Assembly: GCF_014698835.1 (NCBI RefSeq)
Contig: NZ_JACJTU010000017.1
Coordinates: forward strand, 94,538-158,537
From: Nostoc paludosum FACHB-159
GTDB lineage: Bacteria > Cyanobacteriota > Cyanobacteriia > Cyanobacteriales > Nostocaceae
Direction of reading: 5' to 3'
Length of the DNA: 64,000 bases
Made by a program: the position numbers and the translations under genes. Of the stretch, positions 8,893 to 17,774 are shown in pieces. Numbering within the stretch: position 1 is the first letter of the stretch; each line of letters starts with the position of its first letter. A model generated the notes under the pieces. The model made no database searches, was not told where the DNA came from, and saw nothing but the letters and a program-made list of their open reading frames with translations.

Positions 8893-8926
8893 ATTGGGAA
8901 GACAGCTTGATAAAATCTATTAAACT

Positions 8927-9916
8927 ATGAGCAAACGAATATCTTTAATTATTGCGATCGCCACTCTGTTAGCTTTAGGATTACTAACGTTACTATCTTT
9001 AATCAGTTACATTGCTTGGTCTTATCCACTAGAATTAATTACTCATTTTCGCATCCAGTATTTTATTTTATCATTAATAGCTAGTAGTATTTTATTGTTT
9101 TTTTGGAAAAGCCGCCATCTCAAAAATAAAGTAATAATTATTATAGCTTTATTTCTAGTTGGTTTGAACGCTATTGAGATTATTCCTTGGTATCTTCCTC
9201 ATTCCCAACAGTTGGTTAATAATCCAGCCAAGCAAATAAGAATTTTATCTTTTAACACTAATATTCAAAATCAGAATAATCGAGAAGTTATTAATGTAGT
9301 CCAAAAAAATAGACCAGATATCGCTGTATTTATTGAAGTTGATAAAAATGCAGTGGAAAATTTAAAAAATGGGTTAAAAAATACTTTACCTTATACTTTT
9401 AGAAGTCCCGGTGGCGGTCTTGCTATTCTCAGCAGTTTCCCAATTCAAGATGCCAAGGGTGATAACTTTAATGGACAAGGAGGTCATAACCTCATAGCAA
9501 CTTTAGAAGTAGATAAAAAGTTGATTAAGCTAATTGGAACTCATCCTATAGTACCGATAACGAGAGGAAATTTTCACAGGCGTAATCGTCAGCTAGCAGC
9601 ATTAACTAATTATATTAGAGAATTAAATCAGCCATTGATTTTAGTGGGAGATTTTAACCTCACACCCTGGTCACCTTATTATCGCCAGTTTATCAACAAA
9701 ACAAAATTGCACAATACTCGCTTAGGGTTTGGTATTTTACCAACTTGGCCGCGACCAGCCAGCCATGTGCATCTACCACAGTGGCTAATTCCATTGATAA
9801 ATATTCCTATTGACCACTGTTTTGTGAGCAAACATTTTAGTGTTGCTGGAATTTATGCAGGAGCAAATGCTAATTCTGACCATGCACCGCTCATCACTGA
9901 TTTAGTATTACGATAG
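8927..9916 (+). CDS. membrane-anchored endonuclease/exonuclease/phosphatase family protein
   Basis: Three hydrophobic segments occupy roughly residues 5-30, 40-60 and 68-90, followed by an EEP-superfamily catalytic domain. Recognisable blocks are SFNTNIQN, a metal Glu in VFIEVDKN, GGLAILSSFPI, VGDFNLTPW (general base and Asn) and the closing SDHAPLITDL with the catalytic His. The nearest known architecture is the YafD-like membrane EEP proteins. Substrate could be a phosphodiester in lipid or nucleic acid; the sequence does not decide. The ATG at 8927 begins the first membrane segment. Confidence 0.85.
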   Translation: MSKRISLIIAIATLLALGLLTLLSLISYIAWSYPLELITHFRIQYFILSLIASSILLFFWKSRHLKNKVIIIIALFLVGLNAIEIIPWYLPHSQQLVNNPAKQIRILSFNTNIQNQNNREVINVVQKNRPDIAVFIEVDKNAVENLKNGLKNTLPYTFRSPGGGLAILSSFPIQDAKGDNFNGQGGHNLIATLEVDKKLIKLIGTHPIVPITRGNFHRRNRQLAALTNYIRELNQPLILVGDFNLTPWSPYYRQFINKTKLHNTRLGFGILPTWPRPASHVHLPQWLIPLINIPIDHCFVSKHFSVAGIYAGANANSDHAPLITDLVLR

Positions 9917-9933
9917 AAGTTTAAAAACTGATT

Positions 9934-11559
9934 CTAAATATCCAACCCAAGCACCGTTAACTCCGGTGGATGTTCAACATTAAACTGATAATATATCTCT
10001 TGTCGTTCTTGCGGTGCAAGAGTTAATTGCCATTCTAAAATACCCATTTCCCCAAGTTGAATTTGCGGATTACTACGAATTAAACGCACTTTAATTTGTT
10101 CGTTACGGCTAACAGGCAATTGTTCAGTTACTTTCAATTTTACTTGTTGTTCCAGTAAGTTAGTAATTATCAACCGATAACTATAAGTAATTCGGCGCTG
10201 GTTGCTAATTAATCTTTTATCTACCAGACGTTCAACTAAATCGCGTTCAATTTTTAAACCTTCATCAATCCCTAAATTGAGTTTAAATTCTTGACCTGGT
10301 GCAATATTTTCTAACCCAGTAGCACCAATAAAAACATTATTGCGGAAAATATTCGCTTTGCCTGGTAACAAAGTTGCACCGTTGGGACTATTTTTCACAT
10401 TCCCTTGCAGATAAGCAAAACTTACCAAGCGCGGCATTGCCACATAATCAAACTTACAAGGATAATCATCATTAAAAATTGTTGTTTTATGTGGTGCGCC
10501 ATCACTAGGAATGTTACCGCCACCATTTAATTTAAAGGTAACTACACTTCCTTCTTTCGATACTTGTGCTGCAATAATTTCCGCTGGGATGGAACTATCC
10601 TGTGCAACTTCGTCTTCTTCTTGCGAATTTTCCTCACCAGCAGGAGCGGCAGCTTGAAGTGCTATTGTCGGTAAGGATGGGCGAGTTCCCCTTTGTCTAA
10701 ATAATCGTGGACTAGGGCTATCAATATACCAAGGATCGAGTTTGGGTGGGAGCGTACCTAATCCCGGTTTTGCAGTAGAAAGGGTGAGACTTGCACCAAT
10801 CCAATCTTCGCCACTGCTTTGAGTAATTTCTGCCAGGTAACTCAAATGTACGATATCGCTGGTGGTGCTAAAGCGCAAGTCATATAGCGGAGTCCAACTG
10901 GCGCGATTCACCAAGTATGATACTTCTAGTTCAAATTCGCCTTCACCAGCAGCTTCAACTCCTACAACTAAGCTCAAACTTTCTTTGGGGTGCGGTGTTT
11001 GGATTTTTTGCAGTGAGATGTGGAGTGCTTGCAGTTGTTTGTCTAATTCCTGCTGTTGAGCTTTGCATTCTCCAGATGCGATCGCATATTCACTATACTG
11101 GCTTCCAAGAAAGTTGAGAAAGTCTAAAGTTTCGCTAAGACTCAAATTTTTTCGAGACAAACTCTGGGAAAAAGGTTCTTCTGTTTTTTCACGTAAGCCT
11201 TCGATAAAACTAGATTGCAATGCTAAAGCATCGATTTGGGCTTGCAAATGGCGTTTTTCTGCTTCTAATTGCTGAATTTGCCTGGTCAAATGTGCTACAC
11301 GTTCTGCCACAGGTTCAGTAGTATAAATGCGATCGCTACTTACTCCCTGCAACCGTACTCCCACCGTACCCGTACCGCTAACCCTCACAGACTCAGTTTC
11401 TAGAGTAACTGGCACTGAGGTAATTACTAATTCCCGTTCAATTCCTGTTAAAGAAACTACACCTCGCCGTGTAACCAATGCTCTATCAGCGTAGACTGTG
11501 ACAGCTACAATCTCGCTTTCTACTGTTTTGCGCCAAGACTGTATTTCCGGGTTAACCAC
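9934..11559 (-). CDS. DUF4139 domain protein (mucoidy inhibitor MuiA-like)
   Basis: The 541-residue protein has an N-terminal DUF4140-like beta domain (about 12-75). A coiled coil rich in Gln/Leu heptads follows (about 85-185), then the DUF4139 domain to the end, with SYLVNRASWTPLYDLR near 218-233 and an acidic Glu/Asp linker near 320. No signal peptide or membrane segment is seen. The family is widespread but its biochemical role is not established. The tail faces the convergent EEP gene 17 bases away. Confidence 0.85.
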   Translation of the reverse strand: MVNPEIQSWRKTVESEIVAVTVYADRALVTRRGVVSLTGIERELVITSVPVTLETESVRVSGTGTVGVRLQGVSSDRIYTTEPVAERVAHLTRQIQQLEAEKRHLQAQIDALALQSSFIEGLREKTEEPFSQSLSRKNLSLSETLDFLNFLGSQYSEYAIASGECKAQQQELDKQLQALHISLQKIQTPHPKESLSLVVGVEAAGEGEFELEVSYLVNRASWTPLYDLRFSTTSDIVHLSYLAEITQSSGEDWIGASLTLSTAKPGLGTLPPKLDPWYIDSPSPRLFRQRGTRPSLPTIALQAAAPAGEENSQEEDEVAQDSSIPAEIIAAQVSKEGSVVTFKLNGGGNIPSDGAPHKTTIFNDDYPCKFDYVAMPRLVSFAYLQGNVKNSPNGATLLPGKANIFRNNVFIGATGLENIAPGQEFKLNLGIDEGLKIERDLVERLVDKRLISNQRRITYSYRLIITNLLEQQVKLKVTEQLPVSRNEQIKVRLIRSNPQIQLGEMGILEWQLTLAPQERQEIYYQFNVEHPPELTVLGLDI

Positions 11560-11847
11560 CGTGAGTTTTCCCCCATTTTAATGGTTCTGCTGGTTAATTT
11601 TTAATGTTTGCTGGTCTAGCCGTCAACCCCTTTCAGGAATTCAAAATCAAAAATCTGATAATAGGGCATGGGGCATTGGGCATTAGGCATTGGAATTAGT
11701 CTTTGAGGGAGATGAACAAGTCCCTAATGTCCTATGCCCTATACCTCATACCCAATGACGCCAGTAGCCACCCTGCGGGAAGCCGCAAAGCGTCTACAAG
11801 TCGGGAAACCCGCCCACGGCACTGGCTCCCCAATGCCCAATCAACAT
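11560..11847. repeat. intergenic repeats (GGGCATT heptamers and a GC-rich repeat)
   Basis: Tandem GGGCATTG-type units lie at about 11664-11697 and complementary CCCTATGCC/CCAATGCCC units at about 11730-11840. They bracket a GC-rich dispersed repeat near 11770-11820 that includes GCGGGAAGCCGC. I see no gene between the two minus-strand genes. Confidence 0.55.
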
Positions 11848-12789
11848 TTATCTATGAGTTGCTTCAACCGCACTATAACTATAAGTAGCGTTTTGCTCTA
11901 CGATGTCTTTTGCCGCAGCCAGCAGATAATCATAATAAGCACGAGCGACAATAGATAGCTGTTTACCAGATGGGTAAACCATGTACCAATTTCGGTGAAT
12001 CGGGAAGTGTTGGACATCTAAAATGCTGAACTGTGAGGAGTCCAACAGTAAAGTATGACGAGATAAAACAGAAATTCCTAAACCACCAACGATCGCTTGT
12101 TTAATTGCTTCGTTACTTCCTAATTCCAGCTTAACTCTTACCTTCACCCCTTGTTCGTCAAATAAGCTTTGCACAGCACGACGAGTTCCTGAACCTGGTT
12201 CCCGCATAATAAAAGGTTCTTCAGCTAGGCGCTCTATCGGAATATTTTTTTCCTGAGATAAAGGATGATTAAGTGGTGCAAAGACTATTAAAGGGTTTTC
12301 TAAAAATGGTTGGCAAGTTATATCCATATTCTCTGGGATTTGACTCATAATATATAAGTCATCCAGATTCTGAGACATCCGTTCTAAAATTTGTTCGTGA
12401 TTCGTGACTTGTAACGAGATATCAATACCTGGATAAAGTTCGCAAAACTTCCCTAACAAACGTGGTATAAAATATTTCGCTGTTGTAATCACTGCCAACT
12501 TTAGTTGTCCTTGTTTTAGCCCTTTTAAATCTGCCACCTTCATTTCAAACTGGGCTATATTATCAAAAATTTGCCGACAAGTAGCAAATAATTCCCTTCC
12601 TGCCTCTGTCAAATACAGCCGTTTTCCCACCTGCTCAAATAATGGCAACCCTACCGATTTTGTCAGTTGCTTAATCTGCATGGAAACGGTAGGTTGAGTG
12701 AGAAATAATTCCTCAGCAGCACGAGTAAAGCTACTGTGCCGTGCCGCTGCCTCGAAGACTTTTAACTGGTGCAGCGTCGCTTGATTCAA
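11848..12789 (-). CDS. LysR-type regulator beside the ccm operon (CmpR/RbcR-like)
   Basis: The N-terminal winged helix (residues 5-62, FTRAAEELFLTQPTVSMQIK) and C-terminal periplasmic-binding-like effector domain are those of LysR regulators. Sequence and position suggest the cyanobacterial CmpR/RbcR group that controls inorganic-carbon genes; which member it is cannot be settled here. Translation starts at a TTG, supported by AGGAG placed 9 bases upstream. The gene follows ccmO in the same direction after 257 bases, as in Anabaena-type genomes. It may regulate the ccm operon and ndhF3, which is inference. Confidence 0.85.
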   Translation of the reverse strand: MNQATLHQLKVFEAAARHSSFTRAAEELFLTQPTVSMQIKQLTKSVGLPLFEQVGKRLYLTEAGRELFATCRQIFDNIAQFEMKVADLKGLKQGQLKLAVITTAKYFIPRLLGKFCELYPGIDISLQVTNHEQILERMSQNLDDLYIMSQIPENMDITCQPFLENPLIVFAPLNHPLSQEKNIPIERLAEEPFIMREPGSGTRRAVQSLFDEQGVKVRVKLELGSNEAIKQAIVGGLGISVLSRHTLLLDSSQFSILDVQHFPIHRNWYMVYPSGKQLSIVARAYYDYLLAAAKDIVEQNATYSYSAVEATHR

Positions 12790-13046
12790 GGGTAGTTCTC
12801 CTGTAAATAGCGATTCATAGATATATTTCTAGTATTACTGAACAGTTGCCAATGATATAGCGATGGTTATAGAAGGTCACGAGTTTTAATATTATAGATA
12901 AAACTCTATTATCGCTATTAAAAGAAAAATATTTGACTTATGGATTTAAGAAGCTATTATCAGAACAAATAAGAAAAGCGTAAGATGCCTTCTAGCTGAC
13001 GGTGAATGTTGAATAATGAATGTGGATTTCCACAATTCATAATTCA
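12790..13046. other. spacer between ccmO and the LysR gene
   Basis: The 257-base spacer is AT-rich. Near ccmO it carries ATTCAT/ATGAAT iterations on both strands (about 13008-13060), another small two-armed repeat. It probably contains the LysR gene's own promoter, but I cannot identify a box with confidence. Confidence 0.35.
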
Positions 13047-13841
13047 TCATTCATCATTCCATATTTCTTCTGCAACTTTTGTGGGTAGCTTAGTTAAATC
13101 TGGTAATCTTAACACTTCGATTTCGGCAACTTGCTCTTTCTCTTTAATATTCACTGGCAAGTTTAACGGTTGGCTTTGTTCTATCCAGCAGCTTGCTAAT
13201 GGCAAAGTTTGTTCCATTTCGTCTAAGGGTCGGGGAATCACCATCACTGCATTTAATTCCCCAATGCGTTCTGCCTCATACATTCCTGCTTCCACGGCTA
13301 CGGCAACATTGGCTACGGAACCACGAATAATCGCTGTACACAAACCGGCACCAATTTTTTCATAAGCTGCCAGATGGACATCAGCAGCTTTGAGCATGGC
13401 ATCACACGCGCCTACCATCGCGGGAAATCCTCGCGTTTCTACCAAACCAATCGCTTGATTGCTCAAACGGCTGTGACTGCCTTCCTCCATCAATTTAGTG
13501 AAACGAGCTGTGATGGGAAGCACTATATCTAAGTTGGGATAGGGTCGCGGAATTACCAAGCTAGAAACCAACTGACCAAATTGTTCGGCAGTTTGTACGC
13601 CTGATTCCACAGCCAGACGCACATCCGCAATTCCACCCCGGACGATGGCAGTACAATGACCGCTACCAATCTTTTCATAGCCAACGAGGTGAACTCCAGC
13701 AGATTTGAGCATCATGTCCGCCGTCCCAACGATCGCCGGGAAACTGAGGGTAGAAACTAAGCCCAAGGCAGTATCCTTGAGGTCGTCGAAATGACCTGAT
13801 GAATGCATAGAACTCATAGACCGTTGATTAAATGTTTCCAT
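13047..13841 (-). CDS. ccmO: carboxysome shell protein CcmO (tandem BMC domains)
   Basis: CcmO is a beta-carboxysome shell protein with two fused bacterial microcompartment (BMC) domains. From the Met encoded at 13841, BMC 1 (ALGLVSTLSFPAIVGTAD) spans about residues 20-105 and BMC 2 (AIGLVETRGFPAMVGACD) about 125-212. A charged tail of about 50 residues (PVNIKEKEQVAEIEVL) follows. The pore loops read KIGSGHCT and KIGAGLCT. The frame is open 11 codons further upstream, but METFNQRS is the likely start. It follows ccmN by about 56 bases in the operon. Confidence 0.92.
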   Translation of the reverse strand: METFNQRSMSSMHSSGHFDDLKDTALGLVSTLSFPAIVGTADMMLKSAGVHLVGYEKIGSGHCTAIVRGGIADVRLAVESGVQTAEQFGQLVSSLVIPRPYPNLDIVLPITARFTKLMEEGSHSRLSNQAIGLVETRGFPAMVGACDAMLKAADVHLAAYEKIGAGLCTAIIRGSVANVAVAVEAGMYEAERIGELNAVMVIPRPLDEMEQTLPLASCWIEQSQPLNLPVNIKEKEQVAEIEVLRLPDLTKLPTKVAEEIWNDE

Positions 13842-13897
13842 GTGAATTTTCCAAAATACGGAAAAAGCTGACAACTTACAATTAACACTTACTCGGA

Positions 13898-14638
13898 CTA
13901 ATCGTCAGAGTTTGGGTTGCTCAAGGATTGTCTATGGGGAAACAAAGTGGTCAACAGTCTGTTTATGCTGCCTTGCCCATAAATTTGAGTCCCGAAGCTA
14001 TTGGGAGATTCTGTAGGTGGCTCACTGGGGTCTTCTTGGACGGCTGGTTCCAAATTAGGTTCAGCCTCATTAACAGGCTTAGGCGGTGGAGGAGACTGGC
14101 TTTCACTAGTAGCGGGAGATTTAAAGAAAGAAAGCGATCGCCCTTTTAACTCCACAAAAGCTGAAGCGGAAAAGTTAGTTGAGGAAATTAACTTTTCTTC
14201 ACTTTCCCCTGAACCATTATTGTTTTCTGCACTTGTGGCAGGTGGGTTATCTGGGGATGAACTGAGTTGCTTTGTTTGACTAATTTGCCGACTGGTGTCT
14301 CCCAGAATCGAACCAGGTGGAATTACTTGTCCGGGTTCAACTGAAGTATTGAAAACTGTTGTTGCTGAACCAATGCAAGCATTTGCTCCAATTTTGCCCT
14401 TGCCAACCATCAAAAACCCGGCTCCCAGGTTTGCACCTGCTTCTACCTCTAGGGTTCCTTCATGGACTTGGAGAATCGATCCCATGCCAATACATACCCC
14501 TGGGCCAATGATGATTTTGCTGTTTGCAGCTGCTTGGAGTATTACCCCAGGTGCGAGTACCGCGCTTGGATGAACAGTCACCTCACCACTAATGTAAGAA
14601 TCAAAGTTATTGCTGAGGCGCAGTGGCGGCACAGACAT
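13898..14638 (-). CDS. ccmN: carboxysome assembly protein CcmN
   Basis: CcmN bridges the CcmM/Rubisco core to the CcmK shell. The N-terminal 115 residues are hexapeptide (left-handed beta-helix) repeats such as IIIGPGVCIG and GKIGANACIG. A disordered Ser/Pro/Glu linker (120-212) follows. The C-terminal encapsulation peptide lies at 217-238 (IYGQGSINRLLTTLF) and is the amphipathic helix expected to bind CcmK2. Length 246 is normal for Nostocales. The gene sits between ccmM and ccmO; a repeat-filled gap of about 195 bases separates it from ccmM. Confidence 0.94.
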   Translation of the reverse strand: MSVPPLRLSNNFDSYISGEVTVHPSAVLAPGVILQAAANSKIIIGPGVCIGMGSILQVHEGTLEVEAGANLGAGFLMVGKGKIGANACIGSATTVFNTSVEPGQVIPPGSILGDTSRQISQTKQLSSSPDNPPATSAENNNGSGESEEKLISSTNFSASAFVELKGRSLSFFKSPATSESQSPPPPKPVNEAEPNLEPAVQEDPSEPPTESPNSFGTQIYGQGSINRLLTTLFPHRQSLSNPNSDD

Positions 14639-14659
14639 GGAAATTTTAACCTCAGAAGC

Positions 14660-14833
14660 CAGAAGAAATTAGGGAGTTAGGAGTTAGCAGCCAAGAGTGA
14701 GGAGTTAGTTAAAAGTGAGCAGTTATAAATTTTAAGTTTAGAGTTATGAATTAACAATCTTTTTCAACTCCCAACTCCCAACTCCCAACTCCTAACTCCT
14801 AACTCCTAACTTCTAACTCCTAACTCCTAACTT
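14660..14833. repeat. two-armed heptamer repeat between ccmN and ccmM
   Basis: GGAGTTA-type units (14669-14710) face a tandem array of AACTCCC/AACTCCT units (about 14766-14830). The arms are complementary, so the transcript could form a long hairpin inside the ccm operon. Confidence 0.75.
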
Positions 14834-16507
14834 CTACGGACGTTGAATTATTGTTTCTAATACTCGACGCTTGGCTTTGGGGTCAATACCAATCAAGCGT
14901 ACATATTCTCCTTCATATTCGGCGAGTTGCGCTTCTACAGATGCGATCGCTTCTCTTTCTGAAGAGGCTTGAATTTGACCTGTACTAGTCCAAGAACCTG
15001 TACGGAAACGTCTTTGGTCTACGTGTTCGACGCTAATTTTATATCCCCCAGCCAACAGTTGTTTTAGCTGGTCTACTACTTCGGAATTTAAACGAGTACT
15101 GGTAGCTGTTGCCTTCGCCGAAGACCCGCTGCTGCTAGAAAATGATGATTTCTGACTACCACTACTAGCACTACTAGAGGAAGCTACTTGACCATTTGGA
15201 CGTTGAATTATACTTTCTAGCACGCGCCGCTTGGCTTTGGTATCGATACCAATTAAACGCACATATTCCCCTTGATGGTTGTCTATACACTCTTCTACAG
15301 CCGAAATCACTGCATTTGCCGAAGTTGCTTCAATTGGCTTGCAGCTACTCCAGGAACCAGTCCGGAAGCGGCGCTCATCTACGTGTTCAGTGCCAATTTT
15401 ATAACCACCAGCCAAAAGTTGCCGGATTTGATCTACAGTTTCATTGTTAATTTTGCCACCGCCAGAGCCGTTACTACTATGACCATTATTGCTGCTGTAG
15501 CTGCCATTGCTAGAACTAGCAGGAGCTTTAAAGGTGGTGGCAGGTTTGGCTTCACCATCAGGACGTTGAATGATGGTTTCTAACACCCGGCGTCTACCTT
15601 TGTCAATGCCAAACAGGCGGACGTATTCGCCACTGTGGTCTCTCAGACAGCTTTCTAAAGAAGCGATCGCTTCACCTAAAGATTTTGGTTCGATTGGCTG
15701 GCAGCTAGTCCAAGAACCTGTGCGGAACCGTCTTTGGTCTACATGTTCTGTGCCAATCTTATACCCTTGCTGTAATAAATAGCGCAACTGCTCTATTGTT
15801 TGGGCACCCAAGCTATTACTCGCCACGTCATTACTCCTTTCCAACTCTAAAACTGTAATACCATTACCTGTATAAGATTTAGCAATTTCATCCCGAATCG
15901 GCGCAATACATTTTATATCCTCAGCACAGAGATAACCAGCTCGTAGTGCCTGATTAATCCCAACCACATGATGAGCGAATTCCTTATCCCGATCTTGCAC
16001 GTCTGGCAAGCGGTCAGCTTGCTGCTGGGTGGTAATTATTGCTCCTGAAGGTATATACTTACCCGGTGGAATTTCTACATCTTGAATTAAAGCGTGCATC
16101 ATCACGATGCAACCTGCACCTACCCTGGCATTAAACACCGTGGAGCGAAAGCCAATGAAGGAATTGTCTCCAACATAAGCTGGCCCATGAATTAGAGCCA
16201 TGTGGGTAATGCAAGCATTTTTGCCTATCCACACCGAGTATTTGTCTTGGTCGTCGCCAACTACTCGACCTTGCTCCAACCCATGAATTACAACGCCATC
16301 TTGGATATTAGTGTTTTCACCAAGATAAAAAGGTGTGCCTTCATCCGCTCTAATCGTAGTCCCCGGAGCAACGATTACATTTGCACCTATGCGTACATCT
16401 CCAATTAAGTTGGAAAATTTGTGTACAAAGGCAGTTTCATGGATGTCAGGTTCGGCTAAATTCCTTGACCACGGGGTTGGGGGTGCCGCCGTGCTGCGGA
16501 CTACCAT
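14834..16507 (-). CDS. ccmM: carboxysome scaffold CcmM (gamma-carbonic anhydrase + three SSUL domains)
   Basis: CcmM gathers Rubisco into the carboxysome. Residues 1-200 form a gamma-class carbonic anhydrase domain with the expected zinc histidines His75, His102 and His107, plus the Cys194/Cys200 pair known to form an activating disulfide in cyanobacterial CcmM. Three Rubisco small-subunit-like repeats follow (about 236-320, 358-441 and 475-557), each carrying YKI..EHVD.RRFRTGSW. SSUL1 and SSUL2 hold two Cys each and SSUL3 none. Linkers are Ser/Gly/Asn-rich. An internal GTG at codon 228 behind a strong ribosome site should give the short CcmM35 form. Confidence 0.97.
   Translation of the reverse strand: MVVRSTAAPPTPWSRNLAEPDIHETAFVHKFSNLIGDVRIGANVIVAPGTTIRADEGTPFYLGENTNIQDGVVIHGLEQGRVVGDDQDKYSVWIGKNACITHMALIHGPAYVGDNSFIGFRSTVFNARVGAGCIVMMHALIQDVEIPPGKYIPSGAIITTQQQADRLPDVQDRDKEFAHHVVGINQALRAGYLCAEDIKCIAPIRDEIAKSYTGNGITVLELERSNDVASNSLGAQTIEQLRYLLQQGYKIGTEHVDQRRFRTGSWTSCQPIEPKSLGEAIASLESCLRDHSGEYVRLFGIDKGRRRVLETIIQRPDGEAKPATTFKAPASSSNGSYSSNNGHSSNGSGGGKINNETVDQIRQLLAGGYKIGTEHVDERRFRTGSWSSCKPIEATSANAVISAVEECIDNHQGEYVRLIGIDTKAKRRVLESIIQRPNGQVASSSSASSGSQKSSFSSSSGSSAKATATSTRLNSEVVDQLKQLLAGGYKISVEHVDQRRFRTGSWTSTGQIQASSEREAIASVEAQLAEYEGEYVRLIGIDPKAKRRVLETIIQRP
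15824..15837 (-). promoter_or_regulatory. internal ribosome site and GTG start for short CcmM
   Basis: Inside ccmM the coding strand reads AGGAGTAATGACGTG: a purine-rich Shine-Dalgarno sequence, 7 bases, then GTG at codon 228, in frame. This lies between the carbonic anhydrase domain and the first SSUL repeat, where Synechococcus CcmM35 is known to start internally. The product would be 330 residues with all three SSUL domains. Confidence 0.75.
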
Positions 16508-16529
16508 CGCGAGATTCCTCCTGAATTAA

Positions 16530-16613
16530 GTTATGAGTTATGAGTTATGAGTTATGAGTTATGAGTTATGAGTTATGAGTTATGAGTTATGAGTTATGAG
16601 TTATGAGTTATGA
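16530..16613. repeat. twelve exact copies of GTTATGA between ccmM and ccmL
   Basis: Twelve uninterrupted copies of a heptamer occupy 84 bases. The sequence then turns into degenerate CTAACTTCTCACTC units (about 16628-16705), which are roughly complementary. It is a textbook short tandemly repeated repetitive (STRR) sequence, in the ccmL-ccmM spacer. Confidence 0.92.
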
Positions 16614-16713
16614 GTTTTAACTCTTTACCCCTAACTTCTCACTCTTAACTTGTCACTCTTAACTTCTCGCTCCTAACTTCTCACTCCTCACTCCTAACTT
16701 CTCTAAGCGTTGA

Positions 16714-17016
16714 CTATCTATATTGATCTTTTTTGCTGTAGATTAGGCGATCTGCAACGTGAATGGTGTCTATAATCGCCACCACTGCTGCATCTAATGG
16801 ACGCTTTTCATTGCCATCAACTTGACGAGCGGCACTGCCACGACTGACAAGCACCCACTCATCTACTCCTGCCCCTACAATATCTGCTGCTACTTCATAC
16901 TGTGGCAAGATGTTTCCGTTTTCATCCACCAATTGTAACAACAGTAGTTTTACACCTCTAAGACTTGGGTCTTTTTGGGTGCTAACTACTGTGCCGCGAA
17001 CTTTGGCAACTTGCAT
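16714..17016 (-). CDS. ccmL: carboxysome vertex protein CcmL
   Basis: CcmL is the pentameric vertex protein of the carboxysome shell (EutN/CcmL family). The N-terminus MQVAKVRGTVVSTQKDPSL and the block GAGVDEWVLVSRGSAAR near residues 49-65 are diagnostic, as is the length of 100 residues. It starts 6 bases after the stop of the second ccmK gene, so the two are probably translationally coupled. A repeat-filled spacer separates it from ccmM downstream. Confidence 0.96.
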   Translation of the reverse strand: MQVAKVRGTVVSTQKDPSLRGVKLLLLQLVDENGNILPQYEVAADIVGAGVDEWVLVSRGSAARQVDGNEKRPLDAAVVAIIDTIHVADRLIYSKKDQYR

Positions 17017-17022
17017 TACAAA

Positions 17023-17367
17023 TTATGGTCTTCTACCAAAAGGACGAATTGCATTCACATTTTCCCGGAATTGCTCTACGTCTTCTGTATAACGAATTGG
17101 CAGGACGTATTCTAAGTTTTCGTGAGGACGAGCAATGATGTGAGTAGACAGTACTTGTCCGCCGTTGACTCGCTTGACAGATTCAACTCCTGCGGCTACA
17201 GAAGCTTGAACTTCCGATACGTCTCCCCGCACAATTACCGTTACCCGACCACTACCGATTTTTTCGTAACCCACCAGAGTGACGCGGGCTGCTTTCACCA
17301 TCGCATCAGCAGCTTCCACTACCGCTGGAAAGCCTAGCGTTTCAACCATTCCTACTGCGATCGACAT
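17023..17367 (-). CDS. ccmK1: carboxysome shell protein CcmK (CcmK1-like, extended tail)
   Basis: This is a single-BMC-domain hexameric shell protein of 114 residues. The pore loop reads KIGSGRVT, and the body is nearly identical to the neighbouring ccmK. It differs in having about 12 extra C-terminal residues (ENVNAIRPFGRRP). By operon order and the longer tail it corresponds to CcmK1 of the Synechocystis K2-K1-L-M-N order. The K1/K2 naming is positional and less certain than the family. It is followed by ccmL after 6 bases. Confidence 0.93.
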   Translation of the reverse strand: MSIAVGMVETLGFPAVVEAADAMVKAARVTLVGYEKIGSGRVTVIVRGDVSEVQASVAAGVESVKRVNGGQVLSTHIIARPHENLEYVLPIRYTEDVEQFRENVNAIRPFGRRP

Positions 17368-17465
17368 TAGTTTTAATCCCTATTTAAAGATTTAAAGTTT
17401 TAGCCTTGGACACAAACAATGCTCAAAAAACAACAAAAGCGTTAATTTCTTTGTTTAAACGGCTT

Positions 17466-17774
17466 TTAGGTACGGAACTGTTCCACAGCTTCTGTGTAAC
17501 GTATCGGCAAGACATACTCTAGGTTTTCGTGAGGACGAGCAATAATGTGTGTGGATAACACTTCACCACCATTAACTCTTCTGGCCGCTTCCACGCCAGC
17601 AGCTACGGAAGCTTGGACTTCCGATACATCTCCCCGAACTATCACGGTGACGCGAGCGCTACCAATTTTTTCATATCCTACTAAGGTGACACGGGCGGCT
17701 TTCACCATCGCATCAGCAGCTTCCACGACTGCTGGAAAGCCCTTCGTTTCAATCATTCCAACTGCAATTGGCAT
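17466..17774 (-). CDS. ccmK2: carboxysome shell protein CcmK (CcmK2-like), first gene of the operon
   Basis: This 102-residue BMC protein begins MPIAVGMIETKGFPAVVEAAD and ends IRYTEAVEQFRT, the standard CcmK2 length. It is the first gene of the ccm operon, facing ndhF3 across a 658-base promoter region. The pore loop is KIGSARVT, with Ala where the adjacent paralogue has Gly, a change next to the central pore. In known systems CcmK2 hexamers form most of the shell facets and bind the CcmN peptide. Confidence 0.93.
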   Translation of the reverse strand: MPIAVGMIETKGFPAVVEAADAMVKAARVTLVGYEKIGSARVTVIVRGDVSEVQASVAAGVEAARRVNGGEVLSTHIIARPHENLEYVLPIRYTEAVEQFRT

